NCBI GenBank assembly: GCA_003342895.1
Contig: PTFA01000191.1
Location: 1,422,330-1,486,329, forward strand
Direction: 5' to 3'
DNA length: 64,000 nucleotides
Origin: Casuarius casuarius
Lineage: Eukaryota > Chordata > Aves > Casuariiformes > Casuariidae
Shown: piece after piece, positions 37,074 to 49,395 of the stretch
How the letters are laid out: each line of letters starts with the position of its first letter
Numbering within the stretch: position 1 is the stretch's first letter
Made by a program: the position numbers and the translations under genes
The notes under the pieces: generated by a model
What the model was told of the DNA's origin: nothing
Seen by the model: only the letters and a program-made list of their open reading frames with translations
Databases searched by the model: none

Positions 37074-38354
37074 TAATAAAAATTCTGAGTACACCTTCTT
37101 CCCAAATTCTTCAGCCCTTACCTATCTGTTCCACTGAACTGGATTTTTTTCCACTTATTATCATGCAGCTGACCTCTGGGAATTCCAGGCTGGAGATTCA
37201 GAGGTTTTCATCTGTGCTTCCTGAAGAGTCCAGACCATTGCTAGGACAGGACCATCCCAGCCACATCAGACACCTATTGTGCATTATTGTTTTCCCCATC
37301 ACTGTGACATGTAGGAATTCCAGCCGTGGGAGAGAAGTCCATGAGTCGGTGCTGTACAAAAAGCAAAACAGAAGTTAATGCCATCTGGTCCACTGCTATA
37401 ACCTAAGACTGAAAACATATATTGAAACTCAGAGACCTAGTAGAGTGGTTGACAAAACAAGCATGAACTGAATGCATCACCTGCACAACACTTTTTTTTG
37501 TAAGCACCAAACAAAAACGGTAGTTAAGGGCAAACTTGGCCAGAGGGCACAGCTGGAGCTAGGTGCAAAAGGCCCGTTTGATAGCAACATGTTGGCTTTT
37601 AACATGTGAACGGTTTTGTTTTAATTAAACACAGACACTATTTCCCCATGAGTAAACTGTCTGCTTTATGAAAATCTCTGCTTTCATGAAAATCCTTCTC
37701 TAACTCAGGCAGACATTCAGCTTTGCTTTACTTAACAAACCTGGACACGTTTGGGTTAGGCTAAGTCAGCACCTCCTCAGACAACCCTGCTCTAAATCTC
37801 CAGACTTCTTCCTAACACAGGTAAGCTGGCTGCGCCGTGTGCCCCAGGAGCAAAGGGAAAGGCCCTTGCCTGGCTTTGCTGTGGGGCAGTCCCTGCCAGG
37901 AGAGGGGTGAGTGGGCGCTTGTGGAAAGTAACTTGCTTAAACTGCCACAGTCAAGTTTCGCAGAAGCTGTGCAGCCAGGGGACAAAGACCTTTTCTGCAT
38001 TAAAACTAGGAGCAAGTCAGGAACAGATTCTAGGGACATTGAAGACTTTAACAAATTATAAAATGTTTTGCTTTCTTTTTTTATTCCCATGGACATTTTG
38101 CCCTTCTGGTTATGCAAATATTCAGCCATCCCTCTTGTTCCAAGTACGTGCATTTGTGCTATAATCTTTCTAAGCCCATGAAGGACAGGAATTTGCCAAA
38201 CAAGGGAATCTGTCTTGAATGTAAAGGAACTGCATGATACCCCTCAGACAAGATGAAGATCAAAGGTTAAATTTATCCCTGGTCTCTCAGATATTCAGCA
38301 GGTACTGAGCCATGTGTTGAATGCAGAAAGAGATCTGTTTATAAAAAAAAAGAA

Positions 38355-38430
38355 CAAAATCTCGCAAATGAATTATGCATCAATCGATTCCCATGAAGTT
38401 TCCGCAGCAGCTATTATTGTAGAAGAAGGC
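38355..38430. promoter_or_regulatory. Candidate enhancer-like block with POU/homeodomain words
   Basis: Within about 75 bases are AATTATGCAT (POU/homeodomain-like), ATCAATCGATT (CUT/PBX-like), a GCAGCAGCTATTATTGTAG segment with SOX-like ATTGT, and CAAATGAATTA. A perfect octamer ATGCAAAT lies 236 bases upstream (38112-38119). The texture resembles vertebrate conserved non-coding elements. Sequence conservation was not tested, so this is a candidate only. Confidence 0.25.
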
Positions 38431-38865
38431 AAGAAGCAAACACGTCAGTGAATGCAGACAATGTTTGCTGGCTAGATAACTTGTTCTAATTTGAATAGAG
38501 AAATTCTTACGTATGTCATAAGGAATGACATGAGAAAACAACTACAACATAAAAGACTTCATAAAGCGGAAGACATTTGGGCCAAAATAAGTTTAAGATG
38601 AGACGCTCCTTTGAGCTGTTTCCTGTTTTTTTTTATCTGTTACTAAATATTTTGTCACTGGGTAATTTTGGCTCTGTTCTCCATTATTGTCTAGTTGCTG
38701 TGTTTTCAGTTAAGGAGATTTGCCTGTGAATAGCCACAGAAAAGAGAATTGTGCACCATTATGACTACTAATGTCTCCTGACCTTAGCATAGTCCGCATA
38801 TTCTTAAATAAAAGCTCTTTTAAGTAAGAAAGCAAATCTGTTTTCTTATGGACACCAGCTACATG

Positions 38866-38923
38866 TTTTTTTCTTCTTTTTGCCTCCTCTCTTTCTCTGT
38901 CTCTCTCTCTCTTTCCTTCCTTT
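38866..38923 (+). repeat. Pyrimidine-rich tract with (CT)n core
   Basis: About 58 bases of C and T broken by only two G residues, with a (CT)6-7 core around 38900-38911. It could form a triplex. It is not followed closely by an AG with a plausible exon, so it is not called as a splice acceptor. Confidence 0.8.
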
Positions 38924-40998
38924 GAACATTACCCTTTTTGGTCATAAAAAGGAAGAGGAAATAATACAAATCTGAGAAGTCTCTGTTTTCAAATCTAAAA
39001 TTTTCTAGCAACCGCTCAGAGAAGTTCAGTCTCTGAAACCTGTTTCTTTTTTAAATCAGTGACATATTTTTCTCTTTTTAGTTTTAAAACTCATCACAAA
39101 AATCACCTCCAACTACCACTTCCAGGCCAAGACCAAACTCTTTTCCAGAGCCACAACTCTTTGGCCTTTGGTGACCTTCCAAGATAAAGCCTGTTTGAGT
39201 TTATCTTCCAAAATGCTTTTCTGTTGATCTCTCTTGTTCATGAGATCATTTCAGGCTGAGGCGTCATTTTTTCTGTGCTCATCACTGGATTTCTAGACTA
39301 CTTCAGTAACAACAATCACTTCATAATCTTCAGATTGGCCCAGAGAAGTGACCTCTCTTTAGATGCTAGCTCAGCTCTTGACTTTCCGGTTCAAACTAAC
39401 TCAGAAAGCTGTGCAGAATTTCTGACTAGGGAAGACTGCAGCTGCCTAGCGGAGTGAGGTAGACCACTGAAACATACCCCTCTTACATACCATTTTGGGC
39501 TGGCTTGCATCACCAACATCTTGACTTCCTCCCAAGACACATTTTTTGGCAATGGGAAGGGTTAATGCCCCACTTGAATTAAGGCCTCTCAGTACCAACT
39601 TGCAAAACAGGTATCAGAGCTAGAAATGGCACTAATATCTGAGCTGCAACCTCTGCAAAACAGGATTCCCTGGCTAATTGCACTGACCTGATGAAAGCAT
39701 GTTAGCATGCAGAGTTAACCTGTAGACCAGTGACATACCTGATGAAAAAGTAGCAGATAGTTTTTCTAATGAAGGCAGAAGATGCTCATGTTTAGAAGTA
39801 GCATGAGATGAAAAGAAATCACAAAGAAACTCTGCCTCGATCAAAGTTTTATCTCTTATTTTATCCTCCAGTGACTCCTGGCTAATCATATAGAACAAAA
39901 TGCACCATCTTTGTGTACAAAGGATTGTTGCCCTCTCTATTTTTTTTTTTTTTGGTAACTGAAAGCAGAAATCTAATACCAAAAATCCAACCTAATTCTG
40001 TTCACTCTTTGGGTTAGGACAACTGATACATTGCTTTTAATCTAGGTCTAAAAATGAGTGTTTGCCTAATGACCTGTCTGTTTCGACACCTGCTACTTGC
40101 TGAAATAACTAGCCCAACTTTCCGAATGACTAGCAAATTCAGATCCCTACCTTGAACACCTTAAAAGGTTGTGTGTGAGGTAAAGATGAATAAGTTTTCA
40201 GTATTTGCTGGAATTACAAAAATACTATGCTGAAAAACACGTGATGGGGATCGTGCACCTTTAATAAACTTTACCCACACTCATAAGAGGAGAATGTCTT
40301 GACTGTGTCATGTGCTCCTTTAATTTTGAAAGCCACGTTTTGATGTCGTCTTGCACAACAGATTCCTGAGAAAGGACAAGTAAGATGGAAAATAAAGTCC
40401 CTGGAGCATCACTAAAACTGATGGTCCAAGGTTTACGCACCAGCGGACTTCCAAAGGAGTCTTCCTCAGCCCCCAGCACTTGCAAGCAAGGTTGCTATGC
40501 CATAGGAAGAGAGGAAATCAGACAAATCTGCACAAGCTCCACTGGCAAATGGCAGGCTCACACAGACTGAGCTGCCTTGCTATGCTAAGGGGCCTGTTCC
40601 TCCCTTGTTGCATATACCTCCCAAAGCCAAAATATACCATATGTATAAACTGTGAAAATCTGTGTTGTATTTGTGTAAAATTATGCAATATCAGGAGTCT
40701 AGATCTTAAGTCATATGCTTTCCTTAATTTCCTTTTTATTACTGCTGTCATAACTGTAGAATAATACAACCTTCCAATTATGGCTACTGGCAGGCATCAG
40801 CTGCTGGTGTTATGGGGGTTGGGAAGTGACACTTTCCAGGAGGGGCTCTGAGTCATCATCACGGGGAGCTCCTGCTCCCACCATGGATTTCCACTATTGC
40901 CTTTGACAGGAGAGTGCCGAGATCCGCTATTCTAATGAGGTAATCCACCGTTCAAAATATCCATTCCCATGTCTTAGAGTTGGATGAGAAATCTCCAA
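38924..40998. other. Unique non-coding stretch
   Basis: No gene recognised. A T run lies at 39940-39953. Open frames up to 102 codons (39674-39982, minus) depend partly on that run and match no family. Confidence 0.55.
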
Positions 40999-41081
40999 GG
41001 GCCATATTTCAGCCGGTCGAACCTGGCGCAGCTCCATCCACTTCAGTGGGTAATCGCTGATTTACACCAGCCAAGGAAGAG
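40999..41081 (+). repeat. Palindromic amniote repeat (both halves)
   Basis: The left end 'gggccatatttcagccgg', the centre 'agctccatccacttcagtgg' and the right end 'ctgatttacaccagcc' match, in order, a palindromic interspersed repeat reading like 'gggccagatcctcagctggtgtaaatc ... agctccattgacttcaatgg ... gctgatttacaccagctgag'. The right end is nearly perfect. I regard it as a short non-autonomous element of MITE type; this is inference from its shape. Confidence 0.6.
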
Positions 41082-41709
41082 ACACTACAAAGTGATCCAT
41101 CATTAAGTCACATTGTTAAGGACAGAGCTCCAATCACCAAGCGCCAGACTAAATGAAAACTCTGTCTGGCTTTTACACGAAACCGCACAAGCCCCGGAAA
41201 ATCAATTTTCTGGGTTTTGTGTAATTTTCCACAGGACAGAAGACAGAGTCTTTATTCAATTTGGCTTTTCAAGAAAGGTTAGGGACTCAACAAGAAAGAA
41301 TTCAGTTGACCTGAAAACAGAAAAAACAAGTTTTAAGCAGTGAGACAGAACTTGGATTTCTCTACTGGTTTTTAGCAGAAACATTAGAAAAAAAAATCCA
41401 AAATCCTGAATCAAGATGACATCCATGCTCTTCCCTTCCATTTAATAACTTATAGTCTTGAAATCCAACTCTTTAACTCTTTTTTCATTCCTTTAAAGAC
41501 AGCATTAAGAAGTACTTTGCTTGTCAAGAAGTTACTGAACGTTTCTTGAGTCTCTGAACATTTCAGCCTCCCACAGGATTTTGCGTGTAACCAGATTAAG
41601 CAGAAATACATATGAGGAAGAATGCCAATGACTTGATAGAGACCTGCTTCATGAAGTCCAAAGCATGCTGTGCCTTTGGAGGAGGGGAGGGAGATGTCTG
41701 CAGATTTAA
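41082..41709. other. Unique stretch between two palindromic repeats
   Basis: About 630 bases with no gene or repeat recognised. Open frames are up to 76 codons on the plus strand. A 130-codon minus-strand frame (41450-41842) crosses into the next repeat and is not convincing. Confidence 0.5.
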
Positions 41710-41797
41710 ATAGGCCTGCTCCTCTGCTGGCATAAACGAGCACTACTCTTTTGACTTCCCCGGAGCTATGTTGATTTACATCAACAGAGGACCTGGA
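41710..41797 (+). repeat. Palindromic amniote repeat (second copy)
   Basis: Blocks in order: 'ctctgctggcataaacgagc' (equivalent of 'cagctggtgtaaatcagc'), 'ttttgacttccccggagcta' (centre, compare 'attgacttcaatggagcta'), 'tgttgatttacatcaacaga' and 'ggacctgg' (compare 'ctgatttacaccagctgaggatctgg'). Same family as the copy about 700 bases upstream, but diverged from it, so an independent insertion or an old duplication. Confidence 0.65.
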
Positions 41798-44729
41798 GTA
41801 ATACATGTAACCACAAAGCGAAGAAAAATGTTTTCTGCCCATTTTCTCTGCTATGCTGAGGAGTGCCAGGAACCCGTTAGGAAACCAAGCAAATGCCAGA
41901 ATGTATGTTAAAACAGCAGTTTAGTGTAAGACAAAATGTGGCATGTTTACTCAGTTCTATCTAATACCTGGGACTTCTAAAGACTAGGAAAAAATAAAAA
42001 AAAAGAAAGTGATCATCTGATTGCCAGAAACATGAAGCTGGTCCGCCATTTGGCATAAATCAGCACATTCTGGCTAACACCTGGCCATTAAATTGTTTAT
42101 CTTTTTTTTATTTTTATTTTTTTCAGTAGTTTTCTGGCTGTAGCCGAACTGCCTGGAATGAAAAATAAAGGCCAATGTGTCATGATGGAGGCATCTAAGC
42201 TTTACCACAATGCAAACAATAAATAATGTGACTAATCACCCTAGGATGGGATCTCGCTTCTCAGGACTCCATTGAACTGCAGCAGTGCAATCTCGTATTT
42301 TGCAGGCAAGATTGCTTATCAGGGAAAAAGCATAATCTCTGAGAAGCCGTTTTCACGTACACCTAACCTTCATGTCAGGAATCTGCCCACACACTTTCTC
42401 AACAAGTGCAGCACCAGCATTCACATGGTTTACACCTGGAGCTTCACGCTCAGAATAATCCTTCTGGATCAAACATAATGATGATATAGCTGCACAGGAA
42501 CAGGTATGTGAGTGTATGGTATCCATGTGGAGATCTTGGCAAGATCACCAACATCTTCTGTTGTGCCAGTAGCTCCCAGTAAAAAGAAAGTCCCTCCACG
42601 CCAGGCTGTATATATACTAAAAAAACCCTACTGTTTTCCACCCAGAAATATCTTCCAAGATTCAGCTAGCAGATATGAACAGAATGACTGGAGACAAATG
42701 CTGAAGAATATGCATTTCTGGTGTTTTCTTGGGTACTTGCTTCTCTTATTGAACAAGAAAACACCCACTGAGCTCAGTGCAGACCCGATTTTCCAACTGA
42801 AAAGAGAAACAAGAGTCCTTGCAACTTCCCTCTATTTTCAGCTTTGCCCTGGGATAAACAGAGGTTTTCCTTTATCTGTTTCTCTGCCTAGCATTGCTGC
42901 TGGCAAATACTCTACATAAGAGCTGATGATCCTGAAATACTGGATATTCTATCCCAAAATTAATTTGGTGAAAATGTAGAGCTATTCTTTCTGTGGTGTG
43001 GGGCCAATGACACTTTGGTAAAATTTCTGTCTGATCCTCCCTATTTTGTCACCGATTCATTTTTATAGATCTTCACTGAGACCTGTTCAAATCAAGAAAC
43101 AGGTCTGAACGTGTTACGGGTCTCAGGTTCCTGTTTTCCCACTGCTCGTGAGGTGAGGACCTGGCACCTCCAGGCACTCCAGCCGTGTTGGTATCTCTGC
43201 CTGTGCCATGCCAGCATCAGCCACCGTGAAGCTCAGGACCAGAAAAGGAAAAAGGGATGGTCAGCAGCTGGTGTAGCATTTCAGCGCTCCCCCATCTTCA
43301 ATTTAAACCAGCTGAGAATCTGCTCTCAGATTTGGTCCTATGTAAACTCAGTTTTTCCCCTTTAAAATGCCTTTTCTCTTCCACTGTAAATCATTCATGG
43401 ACTCTATAATTCACCAGCTCTGGCAGGTAAAACAGTCTGCACTGACACATGTAAATGCCCCCAACGGAGGCATTGAAACCATGAACAACCGTTTCCTCAG
43501 GAGGCTTTTGAGCAATGTGTCATGAGCCAAATCTTCATCTGGGGCAAACTCCAGCAGTGGCTAATTTGACCCTCTGATGATACTCTATTTCAGTCAACTT
43601 GTGACACTGGCCTTAAAATCAGTGGGTTTTTTGGTGCAACTCTCACTCTGCCCCTCCTATAAATTCCCTGGGGTAGAAATATTTCAAATGCCGGAGTGAC
43701 CCATTCATTTTCATATTCAATTCCATCCCAAAACTATAGACTTGAAAACAAATAAGCCCAAAGAGAAAAGGCTGAACTCTGATGGTTTCCAGCAAGTGAA
43801 ACAGTGGAGAGGATAACTGATTGTACATTTCCAAGCCGATTTCTGATGCATGCATACCCACAAATGCTTTGGAAATATGTTGTTACACAGCAGTTATATG
43901 AGAATGAGCGTTTGAACTTATGACACAACAGTCACGAAAAAAAGAAAGAGATAGGTTTTTTAATATTTTGTTTCTATGGAGCTGGCTGGAAACAGAGACT
44001 ACATGCTTGATGCTTCAGAAGCACAATGTCGCAGGGAAACCGTAAGTCTAACTCTACTTTTCCAAGGGGAACGGAGGAATTGATCCAAAGATACTGGAAA
44101 TGCATGGACAAATCGCCAACAGCCTTCTGTAGCATGATCCCAGGGTGGCACAGCTCTCTCTGCTTCCTTTCCTCTGGCTTTACCGTACCAGAAGAGAAGC
44201 AAACGCCAAGTGTTTCTTCGGTAACAGAGCAGTAACAAAAATATGCCTCTGCGGATGCACTCGGCCAAGTTCAATTTATTTGAATTTATCCCCCAAAAAG
44301 AGTAGCCAAAGACAGGAAAGCCTTGCTTCCTGTCAGAAATGCCCGTGCACTTGTGGAGTTATGTTTCACAGGGTCTTTGAGGCAGAAAACTCCTCTCGCT
44401 CAGGAAACAGTCAGACTCTGGTCTGCAATCAATCCCACTGGTGGAAAAGCAGACTCACACCGGTTCCCAGTTTGTCCCACCATCACCGTTTGCTTATGAA
44501 GTGCTTCAGCAGAGTCATTATCTGAACCAAGAGGAGATCATTAGAAGAAACCCTCTCATGTGGCTTTCAGACACAAGGTCTCTGTGGCTGTAATGGCACA
44601 GAAAGCCATTGCTCTTCGTCCACACACAGATTGGTAAAATCTGAGCCTGCGGGTCTCCACCAGTTTCACAGATCCCAAGTCTGCTACCCAGGACTAAGTA
44701 GAGCACTAAAAATGTTTGCGTAAGGATTA
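41798..44729. other. Unique non-coding stretch
   Basis: No supported gene. A T-rich simple stretch lies at 42104-42124 and a FOX-like motif block at 42150-42240. Open frames of 126 and 135 codons (44145-44525 and 42512-42919, plus) have no recognised domains. Confidence 0.55.
42150..42240. promoter_or_regulatory. Candidate regulatory block with forkhead-like words
   Basis: Contains GCAAACAATAAATAAT (two overlapping forkhead-like cores, 42212-42227) shortly after TGTGTCATGATGGAGG and before GTGACTAATCA (AP-1-like). Motif density is notable, but each word is short and common. No conservation test was possible. Confidence 0.2.
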
Positions 44730-45060
44730 GCAGGTGAGGCCCTGGGGGCTGGTGCCTGCGCCAGGGCTGTCAAACACACCATGGCTTCCAAAAGGGGAAA
44801 AATGCACAAGGGAGTCTCTCCAGGAGGAAGACCTGCTGCTGCACTGGCTAGGCTGCCGGAGCAGCCTCCGGGAGGCAGCCTGTCCCACCAGCCCTGGCTG
44901 CAGATTACAGCACTGGCCCTGCCCCGAGGACCCTGCGGCAGATAGGCAGTGGGAGACCTGGAAGGTGACCACCACCTACCAACGAGGCTGACCTCAGGTG
45001 TGACCACACTGACCGCTCTCCTGCAGCTGCTGGCCAGGGAGGAAGTTCTCTACTTACACT
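44730..45060. other. GC-rich patch, no CpG island
   Basis: About 330 bases visibly richer in G and C than the surroundings, with many CTG, GGC and CCAGG words but few CpG pairs. Overlapping open frames on both strands (82-107 codons) arise from low stop-codon density. It could be a decayed exon-like or repeat sequence, but nothing identifiable is present. Confidence 0.5.
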
Positions 45061-46285
45061 CCAGCAGGGCCAGGTCTTATGTAGGCTGATGCAGCTTTTG
45101 GCTTCTCCAGTAGCCTAAAGCATCACTGAAGTGAACTTGCATTCACTTTAAGACACTTCTAGCTTCCAAGCAGCTATAAAAATGCCCCCTGTTTAAAAGG
45201 TGATCAAGCTCCAGTGGCTCTATGTCCTCAATGCCAGATCAGCATACAAAGATGATTTTATTAGTATTGAACAAGAGGAGTAAAACACACTGTTGATGCT
45301 GAGGTCATCCCTAGTTTTTGAGCTGACTGCTGTGCACAGAAAGATTTCCCTGCCTGGTTTTGTACTTGATTGATAGAGAACAAACGGGCCGTGCCTCGTG
45401 CTATTGGGCCAGGCAGCGTGCAGGACCCGTTTCATGCAGGGAAGCTGCAGCTGCTCTGCAACACTGCCATCTGCTGCAAAAGGATGAAGAAATCCCTTGC
45501 ATGGTCCAAGCTACATCCTGACCGGCATGGCCAAAGTGTTACTATCTGGTGGCAAACAGACCACGAGCAGCTTCTTTAGACTACAGCATCCGTGCCCAGA
45601 CTACCCTGCTGTGGGAGTGCGCACACAGCACCAAGCAATGCAAACTCTTGGTCCCTCTGCTCTCTCTGAGATGCTGGATGGGTCAGTGGCTCACGGCTGT
45701 ACATGGCATATGATGTCGGAGTGAAATTGAGTCTGAGTTGACCCATCACAAACTGCCACATGTTGGATGGACCAGTGACAGATGCCTGTGCACTTGCGCC
45801 TCTGGAATTTCACTCCTGTGAATTTCACTCAAACTGTTTTGCCACTGTGGCTTCAAAACTTCACTTGCTGCTATCCTTTGGCCACAGAAAAAATACATCT
45901 GTCAGTTGTAACACCGGTGCTGTCCTGATAGCTCCTGTGGGGGACCTGCCGGATAACCCACACCATGGCTGGCCAGGGCAACAGTCCCCATCGGGTCTCC
46001 TGTGTTTGCCAAACATCTGGAGGTGGCACAGCCAGTCCCAGTTTGAAAGAGTGCTTGTCGAATATTCAAGTTAGAAATAAGCTGGCTCTTACAATCCTGA
46101 GAGAGGCATAAGTGAGCTCAAGCGTGTACACTGGCTCTTGGCACCTCAGGTACTGCATGCTCCCCTTGTTGCTCTTTTCCTCTTGATGCACCTCCTCTTG
46201 GCTCACGACCCACTTGTACACGGAGGGCCAAATTTAGAGGTGCTGCTTAAAGCTCAGTAAGTCAGACCACTTTGTCTTCTGACTC

Positions 46286-46306
46286 ATGGTCTCGGTTAGA
46301 GACCAT
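46286..46306. repeat. Perfect short hairpin
   Basis: The arms atggtctc and gagaccat pair perfectly over 8 bases around a 5-base loop (ggtta). It is too short for a microRNA precursor and not followed by a T run, so no RNA role is claimed. Confidence 0.7.
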
Positions 46307-48842
46307 TTAGTTACGCCGCTTTGAGACTTTACAACCCTCAGCTGTCCATCCTGCTGCTCTGCCAGGGGTTAATCCCCCGTACCTGGGGCAGATAGACAGA
46401 TGTGTGCTCACATCTCAGCTGTGGTAGTTCCTAACATAGCCCCTCTGCTTTGGCAGCATCTTCTGCAGTGGTGGTATAGTCGCATTGGGGCATAAGCCCT
46501 CCTACATCTCCCCAAGATACACACACTAAACTCTCTAAGCAAAGGACTAGAGCTTTTCTGGAAACATTTGACCCTACTGACCGCCTGACCTGTATTTGTT
46601 CAGTTAAATCATTGGAGGACCCCTCGCAGATCCAAAATCCAAACCTTGGCTGAATGAGGAATAAGTTCAAGCTAAATTACTATGAAGTAACTTTCAATGA
46701 CTCTAAGAGTTTACACACCAGGATTAGGTTAAACTGGACTGGAATTTAAACCAGTTAAAAGAAACTTGGATGTCTGTGCATATACTCCAGGAAATTCAAA
46801 GAGAAAATTGACTAAAACAGCTTTGCCATCCCCAAACATTAAAATACTGAGCTGCAACTCTTAAAAACCATGAACAGGTTCAGTAATGACTTCTCAAAGA
46901 TGTTAATATACTAAATGTTTTTAATTTGCCTTTCAGTCATTGTCTTTCACACTCATCTCTCCAAACTTTCCTCTACTACAATCACAATTGGAAAAAATGC
47001 TTTCAAAAAATTGAAGTCTCATATAACAATAGGATTCCAGGTGCTAAGTGCTTCAGAATGACACCACGTATTGTAAAGTGTGTAATAGACTCACATTTGG
47101 CAGTGCTGTTCATGCAATATCAGTCAATCTCCCCAAATAGATGTTGGCAGAAAACAAGCACACACACCAGCCAACCCCCTCAAACCAAAAATCAGTGCAA
47201 AGAATAAAAAAGGAACAAGCATTTCAAGGCTGGCAGGTGTAAAATGTGAGACACCATATTCTGACAATATGAGAAGATCATTACTTTCAGGATGGAGCAA
47301 TTTTAATATTCAAAGAATGTTTTCACATCATCATCAGCCACAAAAGCCCTTTGCAGAAGAGCTTGTACCTACCTGGACACGAGGCTGTTGCCTCTGCTCT
47401 AGTGAATCTGTCTATCTATCTATTCAGCATTGGCAGGTCCAATTTTCTGACCTGTGTATGGGCTTGCCTGAACCCAAGAGAGCCATAGGGAGACAACGAC
47501 CCAGAGATCAATCAGGTTTAAACTTCCAGCTTAGAAGCAGCATGGCCTGTCTCATCCAAAGACTGGAAAGATATGACTATTATCCTGAAAGAAATGTCTG
47601 GCCTGCTCAGACACTAGGTGTCTGCTCTGCGAACTGGTTCCCTGGTGACATCTGCGGGCTTGTACCCTGTGAACCAAATCCAGAGCGTTTGTGCGGCAGA
47701 CACTGAACCTCTCTTGTTCTGCACACGAGCAGCCAGGTCGGCTGGGGATACACCTGTGCAAAGCAGACCAACAGGCTGCCAGCACCACACTGGGAAACAA
47801 CAGCTTCATCTTCGTGCCACCACTTCCCACCACAGCCCCCAGGTGTCCGGCTGCCCGCAGGTCTGCTCCTTGAGCTGTTCTCTGTAGCTGGAGCTACCCC
47901 CCCTCAGGCAAGGTCAGGACAAGGAAAGGAAAGGCAATCCCCACTCTGGGATAGGTACATGGCATGTTCTCCAGGGCTACCAATCTGCTGGACCTCATTT
48001 CCCGTCTTGGCTTGGCATCCCTCCCAGTAGTCAAGGAACAGCCCTGAAAGGGCTGGAAATCTCTCAGGCCGACAACCTTAAAAGACAAAAAATCTGTGCA
48101 GAGAGGTGGAAGTGGATTTGACTTTGCTGAATTAGAATGGGTAAGGCTAAGCAGATGCATATAAATACATATAAGGCAGGCTTTTCTGATTTAAGGCCAA
48201 TTAGACCTTTTAGACTCTCCTGAAAGTAAGTGGAAAGATTGTCCCTTGGTTCACTCTTGAGCAGATGCAATGCTAACCACATGTGAGTTTATTGTTTGTG
48301 CGCATGTCCAAAACCAGAAAAAAACATTGCAAAACATACGGAATGTTAGAGGGGTTTTCTGGAATAGGAGTAACTTATTCAAAGAAATGGTTTCTGGCTT
48401 CCCAGAGAAGCCTGAAATACTGTTTAAGAACACTCTTGGTTTGGATAAGATTTATTCTGAAATTTGAGATTAAAAATTTCCTTTGTCCATAGGGAATGTT
48501 AAACTTAAATCCCAGAAATGTCATTTCACCAAATTAATAACGTTTTGGGTAGAAATAACCTAAAAATACAAATAATAATCATGCCTCTGTAGTCACAATT
48601 TTTTTTTATTATTTGTGTTAAATATGCTTTAATATTAAAATTTAGTAACTGTGTATTTAATGTATCATTTTCAAATTTATATTCTTTTCTTCCTGACAGT
48701 TTTAGCTCAGCTATTGGCATGTGTCAATGTGTCATCCACTGCTTGTCAGACAACATAATGTTTGCATACTTGACATATTCCAGTTAATAAAAGAAATAAT
48801 ATTTGTGAGGTCAGTTTTTCAGGAAAAGGAAGCGGAGCATAG

Positions 48843-48875
48843 TTATGTATGTGTATACATATATACATAAATACA
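48843..48875. repeat. TA/TG-rich simple sequence
   Basis: About 33 bases of TATG, TATA and CATA units in a row. Degraded dinucleotide-type microsatellite within an AT-rich stretch. Confidence 0.65.
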
Positions 48876-49238
48876 TTTTGTTTATAAAATTAAGCATTTA
48901 TGACTAAAAACAAATTGTTCTGTCTGAAAACAGATATGTTGGGTAAAAATTTAGCTTTTTACATTCTTAATTTTCTAAAGGAAATCTTTGGTGAGATCTG
49001 ATATTTCTAGAAAAAAAATCAAATACTCTATTAGTTGACCAAGAAAGAAGTATTGACAGAAGTAAGTTCTTTATACAGGCCCTCTGTATTTGAAGAATAA
49101 ATACATAAAAGAAGGAAACCGCATTTCAACCGGAATGCAGAGTGTAAAATGTGCCAATATTTTACTTGAAAAAGCCTGGCATTTGAAAAAATAAACATCA
49201 ATTTTAAAAACAATGAAAATGAAAATTTCCCGAGTTTG

Positions 49239-49342
49239 CCCCCCCCCTTTTCTCTCTCTTCTCTGCTTCCTGCTCTTTCTTTTCTCTTTCCTGGGCAAGC
49301 TGGGAGGGCAGCAAAAGGAAAAAAAGCAAAGAAAGCAGAGAA
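49239..49342. repeat. C9 run, pyrimidine tract and imperfect inverted repeat
   Basis: A C9 run (49239-49247) leads into a pyrimidine-rich tract with few purines up to 49291. After a G-rich centre around gctgggagggcag, a purine-rich arm (about 49315-49342) is roughly the reverse complement of the tract, so 'ctgctctttcttttctcttt' can pair with 'aaaaaaagcaaagaaagcag' with a few mismatches. It could be a long imperfect hairpin or just opposed low-complexity tracts. Confidence 0.6.
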
Positions 49343-49395
49343 TATCACAAATTTGTCCTAAAACTGAGGTTTTTAAAAGGGAAAAAAAGGAAAGG

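Larger units (their letters stand above)
36067..38865. other. Unique non-coding stretch
   Basis: No supported gene. Contains a G12 run (37062-37073) and a motif-dense block (38355-38430) listed separately. Open frames up to 119 codons (36236-36595, minus) overlap frames on the other strand and match nothing known. Confidence 0.55.
45061..49238. other. Unique non-coding stretch
   Basis: No gene recognised. Small features are a 15-base-period duplication of gaatttcactc (45805-45830), a perfect 8-bp hairpin (46286-46306), a short (TATC)n (47410-47424) and a TA/TG-rich tract (48843-48875). From 48.5 to 49.1 kb the sequence is markedly AT-rich. The 145-codon open frame at 47269-47706 (plus) is unrecognised. 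Confidence 0.55.

Noticed and set aside
46286..46306. Hairpin as a microRNA precursor or terminator
   Set aside because: Stem of only 8 bases, no T run after it and no known microRNA seed recognised.
47269..47706. 145-codon open frame, plus strand
   Set aside because: No recognisable protein features, no splice or promoter context, overlaps other frames.
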